This document shows positions 59,620-64,000 of a DNA stretch of 64,000 bases, in pieces; the first letter of the stretch is position 1, and every line of letters starts with the position of its first letter. A model generated the notes under the pieces. It was not told the DNA's origin. It ran no database searches and worked only from the letters and a program-made list of their open reading frames with translations. The position numbers were made by a program, and so were the translations under genes. The DNA is from Paramoeba atlantica (lineage: Eukaryota; Discosea). The stretch is taken from the NCBI GenBank assembly GCA_977017575.1, contig CDRNVI010000074.1:1-64000 (forward strand), read 5' to 3'.

Positions 59620-60645
59620 ATGAAATCCGTCATACGATGCGCCCTGGACTACGCCGCACTGCCCCCACTGGAGCGAGGCACGGAATTTATTCAATCCCGA
59701 TTTCACTCCAAACACCATGCCATTGTGACCTATGCAGTGCCTCCAAAATATTTGGAAAAATTCTTTCACCAGCGTTACTGTTGTGATGTCTTCACACGAG
59801 AAACGGGCGAGCAACTCGGTTTCGTGAGTGTCGTCCTGTCCGTTTGTGAACCGCTACACCGCACGCGGCTTCAAAAACTCATTGATCCCCCGAGCTACAA
59901 TTGCATCAACTACCGTTGTCTCGTCCAGGACAGGGTGTTTTGGTGTCGAAGCTCATGGCAGTTTGGTACTTTCCTGAAGAGTTGGTACCATTGTCGAATT
60001 CCCCGAGTCGTCTATGGGTTGCCGCTGTTTGACGCAGCCGTGGGAATCGACGCCAAATTCAACGAAAAAGAGGAAAAATATGACCACTACGTAGCAAAGT
60101 GCGACGGACAGAATGGAGTCGGCAAGCTTGACCTGCAGATTTCGGACACAGGCCAACGATTGCTTGATTCTCCCACTCTTGAGGGTTTTGACTGCAACGA
60201 GTCTAGCCTCTGCGCACTGGCGTTTCCCACAGAATACGTTACCCGAGGGGAGGGGAACTGGGTGTATCGCCAAGCCGTCCAATGTGTGCCATTTCACCCG
60301 AATGTGGGAAAGCTTCAAGGAATACCTGAGTTGCCGTTCCTGACAGAACAACTTGAACTGGACCAGGCGGTGGATTTGAGCAACCCCCATAGTGTACTGC
60401 TACAACACACGGTTGAGGACGTGCAGGCGCTTACGCTGGAGAGTCATGTGGAGGACGACAATGAGCCGAACAGTGCGTCGGCGGTTTCAGGCGTGGATGA
60501 CCGTATCCAGCGCAGGGCCATGAATCGTAGTTTTCGTTTGCAAGGAGAGATTCGGGAGAAGACGTATGACGAGATGGATAGCGTACAAAAGCACAGATTT
60601 CGCACACATAACTATGTCCCGTCCTCTCTGGGGCGTCCGTTTTAG
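59620..60645 (+). CDS. DUF2071 (YqjF-like) family protein
   Basis: 341 residues from ATG 59620. The pattern resembles the DUF2071/YqjF group, which shares a fold with acetoacetate decarboxylase: AIVTYAVPPKYLEKFFHQRY, GFVSVVLSV, YNCINYRCLVQDRVFWCRSS and HCRIPRVVYGLPLFDAAVG. The C-terminal ~80 residues are acidic and then basic and look disordered. No enzyme activity is established for the family. An alternative is a lineage-specific protein that only resembles the fold. The base composition is richer in GC than that of the flanking genes. Confidence 0.55.
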   Translation: MKSVIRCALDYAALPPLERGTEFIQSRFHSKHHAIVTYAVPPKYLEKFFHQRYCCDVFTRETGEQLGFVSVVLSVCEPLHRTRLQKLIDPPSYNCINYRCLVQDRVFWCRSSWQFGTFLKSWYHCRIPRVVYGLPLFDAAVGIDAKFNEKEEKYDHYVAKCDGQNGVGKLDLQISDTGQRLLDSPTLEGFDCNESSLCALAFPTEYVTRGEGNWVYRQAVQCVPFHPNVGKLQGIPELPFLTEQLELDQAVDLSNPHSVLLQHTVEDVQALTLESHVEDDNEPNSASAVSGVDDRIQRRAMNRSFRLQGEIREKTYDEMDSVQKHRFRTHNYVPSSLGRPF

Positions 60646-61112
60646 AGAGTCGTGTCGGTGGTATTACGTCACTGATTGCAGCGAAGTTACGCCATCCCTT
60701 AATTCCAAGATTAAAGCTTACAGTTGTAAACAGCTGCATTTACCCTTATCAAGTCATATTACTATTCTGTTCGATTGAGGTAAGTTTTGTAGCGTACCAT
60801 TTCGGCTATGTCTTGAACGTTCCGCTTGCGATGGAAGCAGAAAGGCGGAGCGGACCGTTTTCCCGAGACAGATCCTCCAATTTCATGAATGTTTGAGAAC
60901 GCTTGTCTCCTTTAATACTTACACTTCAATACTTACACTTTCGTCAAGGATGCAGGAAATGTTGATATACAGATTAAAATTGCTTTATAGCTGACACTCA
61001 TCATATTGAAGTTTCCTCTGAGAGTAAAAGAAGTGTAAAAAAAGAATCTACGCTCAAAAAAGAAAATACCCTCTTACTTTCGTCGTACCTCTACTATTTT
61101 CTCCTTTTTGCA
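60646..61112. other. Intergenic spacer
   Basis: About 470 bp. ATACTTACACTT is repeated at 60916-60939. It ends in a T/C-rich tract just before the DEAD-box gene. No gene recognised. Confidence 0.45.
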
Positions 61113-63071
61113 ATGGTTTTTCCAAATACATTATCCCCGAGTAACCGTGTATGGCTACATAAGACTCGAACCATAGCCGTCCGCGCCGCGAGAAAGGTTT
61201 ATGGGGATGTTTTTTCATCGAACGATGCCACTCGCGGAGGACACATGCTACCATGGGAAGTACTCAGAAGCACACAAAATCGAAATGAGGCGAAGCGAGA
61301 GATCACACATCCGGCCCCTATTTACGAAACGTTTGAGCAGTATCACGTTCCTAAAGCAATTCGTGTAATGCTTGAGAAAGAATTCGGGATTACCACCCCA
61401 TCTCAAATACAAAAGCTTACCCTTCCTACTTTACTTCAGAGAACTAGCGTACTCGTAGCGGCCGCCTCCGGAACTGGTAAGACGATGTCCTATCTTCTTC
61501 CTATGTACCTTTGCATGCAGAAGGATCGGGACATATACAAAGTTCCCACACGAGAGTGTCGTCCAAGAGCAATTATCTTGGTTCCCACACAAGAATTATG
61601 CAGACAGATTTCTCGGTGGTGTAAAGAATTTGACAACGCAACTGGGCTTAAATCCGTAACGTTTATGGGAATGAAACGCTCTGGCCATCACTGGAATCGC
61701 CTACGTCAGTCCTCACATCGGCTTATGGATGTACTTATTACCACTCCTGCAATATTGAGTACCCGGATAGAGAATCGTAGGCTGTTTCTCGATGACATTC
61801 GCCATGTCGTTGTGGACGAGGCAGATACCCTTATATCTTATGCCCATGACTACACCGCACAACGGATTCTTAATCGAATTCGGGATAGAAACATCTATCA
61901 ATGGCTCTGGGAAGTAAACACACAGATCGTGTTGGTAAGCTCAGTCGTCACAGAATCCCTGACTCGATTTCTCGACAAATCGTTTCCCAAAATGCCACGT
62001 CTTGTCTCATCGGACCTTCATCGCCCAGCAGCCAACACGCGTCACCGATTTATCGAAATGAGACGCGAAAATTACAAATTGGATTGGCTGGCGTATATAT
62101 TACGTCGGTGTGGTTACAGACCACAGCAACGTAATGCACCCATAAGTCAGCTCTCAAGCGTTCCCCAATCCAGCGAACAGAAATCATTAGCCCCTATTGG
62201 GAGCACGTCTCGAACAAGTAGCACGGGTACTGGCTCCAAAACAAGTGTCCAGGACACGAATAAAAAGAGAATCCTGATTTTTAGCAGCGACATCAAAACT
62301 ACGATCGGTATCTTTTATAGGTTACAAGGCCGAGGCTATCCTGTGGCACAATTTCATGCACGTTTACCACTAAAAGAACGTGCCGAAACGTATGAAAAAT
62401 GGCTAAAAGGGGATGTAAATATTCTTTGTACGTCCGACATTATGTCTCGAGGCTTAGACGGGGGTGTGAATGTCGTTATAAACTACACGATGCCTAATCA
62501 TAGCGCACTGTATTTACAACGCGCCGGACGCACTGGTCAATGTGGAAGACCTGCAGCGGTTATTTCTCTATTTACATCTCGGCAAAGAACGATCGTCGGC
62601 GCGCTAAAGAATCTCCTTTTTCGAAATTTGCCTCTTACAAATGTGAGCAACTGGTGGGGTTACTACAAACCCACCGTTAAGCAATGGATCAAAAAACGAC
62701 GAAATAAGATGACGCGTAAGTTTGTTCGAATTATTCTTCGGAGAGCCGTAGCGCCCCATTTAGAGAAGACGTATCTCAAAACGAGCGGAACATTTGCTCC
62801 TCCGTTTCACCCAAGGACGGTAGAGTTTCACAAAGGTGTCCCGCCTCGTCAGACGGAAAAGAAACAGGACCGAGAGGCGTATAGGGCCTGGGAGGCCCGA
62901 CGTGGGCATCTTGCCGGAGTCAAGAAAGGGAGTGCGAAATTTGGCTGCGCGCGTCACGGACCATTCAATCGGAGCTTTAAACACATTGCCAATGGCACCG
63001 AAGGAGGCGACGTTGCCTTGATGCAGTCGCGACGAGAAGCGTACCGCCCATCTATCACGTCAAAATATTAA
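61113..63071 (+). CDS. DEAD-box RNA helicase, probably mitochondrial
   Basis: 652 residues. Helicase motifs in order: Q motif TTPSQIQKLTLPTLL, motif I AASGTGKT, Ia PTQELCRQI, Ib TTPAIL, motif II VVVDEAD, motif III position reading VSSVV in place of SAT, motif IV RILIFSSDIKT, motif V TSDIMSRGLDGG and motif VI LQRAGRTGQCG. It unwinds or remodels RNA using ATP. The degenerate motif III suggests altered coupling. The N-terminus is basic with few acidic residues (LHKTRTIAVRAARKVYG) and could target mitochondria. The C-terminus (from about 510) is strongly basic with KKRRNKMTRKF and an RGHLAGVKKGSAKFG tail, typical of ribosome-assembly helicases. A Ser/Thr-rich insert of about 60 residues separates the two RecA lobes. 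Confidence 0.9.
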   Translation: MVFPNTLSPSNRVWLHKTRTIAVRAARKVYGDVFSSNDATRGGHMLPWEVLRSTQNRNEAKREITHPAPIYETFEQYHVPKAIRVMLEKEFGITTPSQIQKLTLPTLLQRTSVLVAAASGTGKTMSYLLPMYLCMQKDRDIYKVPTRECRPRAIILVPTQELCRQISRWCKEFDNATGLKSVTFMGMKRSGHHWNRLRQSSHRLMDVLITTPAILSTRIENRRLFLDDIRHVVVDEADTLISYAHDYTAQRILNRIRDRNIYQWLWEVNTQIVLVSSVVTESLTRFLDKSFPKMPRLVSSDLHRPAANTRHRFIEMRRENYKLDWLAYILRRCGYRPQQRNAPISQLSSVPQSSEQKSLAPIGSTSRTSSTGTGSKTSVQDTNKKRILIFSSDIKTTIGIFYRLQGRGYPVAQFHARLPLKERAETYEKWLKGDVNILCTSDIMSRGLDGGVNVVINYTMPNHSALYLQRAGRTGQCGRPAAVISLFTSRQRTIVGALKNLLFRNLPLTNVSNWWGYYKPTVKQWIKKRRNKMTRKFVRIILRRAVAPHLEKTYLKTSGTFAPPFHPRTVEFHKGVPPRQTEKKQDREAYRAWEARRGHLAGVKKGSAKFGCARHGPFNRSFKHIANGTEGGDVALMQSRREAYRPSITSKY

Positions 63072-63150
63072 TAGACGATGGTCAGTGTATCATACTATGG
63101 TGATATTGAGTACAAGTCGGACTTCTTTATATGAACTTCCTTTCTGGTAA

Positions 63151-63262
63151 CCGGCACTATAAATGTAGGTTGAAATCCATTTTTTTCTGTTCAAAAAAAC
63201 CTTTTCGTGACTCTTTAAAACGTTTCCACTCATACTCATGACGTTTCAACTTATATTTCAAT
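63151..63262. mobile_element. 112-bp MITE with GTTGAAA-type ends
   Basis: CCGGCACTATAAATGTAGGT at the left and TTTCAACTTATATTTCAATG at the right are inverted relatives of the ends of the 38651-39420 element. Sixty-odd bases separate them. Confidence 0.5.
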
Positions 63263-63629
63263 GATTGGAATACTCAATGGACCGCCCAGGATGTACTACA
63301 TTGGTCTGCTTGGTATTGGTGGCGTACAAAAAGGATAAGGTGCGGCTCTCAGGCGCTCCCAGACACTCCCACCCAGTTTCTTAAGGAGCACATTCTTCAT
63401 GTGCCGTATAACCCAAAGAAGCCAGGTAAAGGTAAGAAGAAGAAGGAGTTGTCTGAATAGAAATATGATCGTATTTAAGTTTAATAAGATAACTACACCA
63501 TACGAGTAGATGTCGGCACGAATAAAATAACTACAGCTTACTACACCATACGAATAGATGTCGACACGAATATTTTTATTTTTCACATTTTTTAGCATTC
63601 TTTTTAGTACAATATTCCTTCTGTAGGAT

Positions 63630-63885
63630 ATGGACGCAGAGGACAACAAATCTTTAAAGAAAACGATCCTTCGTGAATTTGAAGACGACGAGGTGGCAGA
63701 AGATGATATCAATCAAACGACGAGCTCAATGATATCATCATATCATTGAGCTCGTCGTTAGCTCGACGAAAAAGGTTTTCACGAAACGCGTAACTGTGTT
63801 TGATAAGCCAGTCCTCCAGATTTCTCCTGAAGAGCTTGGTGAGAAGGTGACAAGCATCATGGAACGGGTAAACAGGGCCCTGTAA
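63630..63885 (+). pseudogene. Small acidic protein gene broken by a 37-bp inverted insertion
   Basis: From ATG 63630 (after a T/C tract with AG) the frame reads MDAEDNKSLKKTILREFEDD and continues for 39 codons, ending in TGA inside a perfect hairpin. Just beyond the hairpin the same protein seems to resume in another frame: STKKVFTKRVTVFDKPVLQI then SPEELGEKVTSIMERV up to TAA at 63883-63885. Removing 37 bp (63728-63764) would join the two without a break, so the insertion probably disrupted a gene of about 73 codons. An alternative is a sequencing or assembly artefact. No family was recognised. The downstream frame 63886-64000 stays open after the TAA. Confidence 0.5.
63716..63759. repeat. 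Perfect 20-bp hairpin with a four-base loop
   Basis: AACGACGAGCTCAATGATAT (63716-63735), loop CATC, then the exact inverse (63740-63759). The shape is typical of a template-switch mutation. Confidence 0.9.
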
Positions 63886-64000
63886 TGTTTTTCAGTGGGA
63901 AAGAGGAGCATTGGTAATGTTCCTGTTGGCTCCTCTATCCTTCGTCGCACAGTTCTTTTCCTGTTACAGCACCGAGGACATCTCCTACTCGATGTGCGTC

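Overview
The window looks like nuclear DNA of a protist. It holds about 22 host genes, all on the + strand, with uninterrupted frames. Their products are eukaryotic: TFIIH p44, a CCT chaperonin subunit, a kinesin, a nucleoporin, an ABCG transporter and mitochondrial-type proteins. Long runs of same-strand, intron-poor genes, several with a pyrimidine tract and AG just before the ATG, suggest polycistronic transcription with trans-splicing, as in kinetoplastids and other Euglenozoa. A plant-like LRR protein fits bodonid or prokinetoplastid relatives. No spliced-leader gene, rRNA or tRNA was seen, so the placement is an inference (about 50 percent).

Layout. 1-511: tail of a GT60-like glycosyltransferase. 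0.5-4.8 kb: a transposon nest (mariner ends, a LINE tail, a foldback repeat). 5.2-31.1 kb: a dense gene array with an unknown basic protein, TFIIH p44, a Nup54-like protein, a DUF789 protein with a giant Thr/Pro minisatellite, an unknown possibly beta-rich protein, threonyl-tRNA synthetase, a kinesin, a small membrane protein, a four-module RWD/EEP/2H/primase-like fusion, a SpoU-type RNA methyltransferase, CCT gamma and a ZZ/RING protein. 31.1-39.7 kb: a transposon island. 39.8-42.1 kb: a large helical protein. 42.1-53.6 kb: a second transposon island holding one LRR gene. 53.8-63.1 kb: ABCG transporter, dCMP deaminase, Tim50-like protein, START-like protein, DUF2071 protein and a DEAD-box helicase. 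63.6 kb to the end: a small gene broken by a perfect hairpin.

The mobile DNA is mostly Tc1/mariner-type: TA target duplications, inverted ends carrying runs of C or G, HTH and DDE fragments, and many non-autonomous derivatives inserted into one another. A Merlin (IS1595-like) relic, a LINE endonuclease tail and a foldback repeat of unknown class are also present. The host genes share no single pathway. Several could act in mitochondria (SpoU, DEAD-box, Tim50, ThrRS with a possible presequence). The most unusual object is the fusion protein at 22266-25337, which joins an RWD domain, an exo/endonuclease-phosphatase domain, a 2H phosphoesterase-like domain and what looks like an archaeo-eukaryotic primase domain in one frame.
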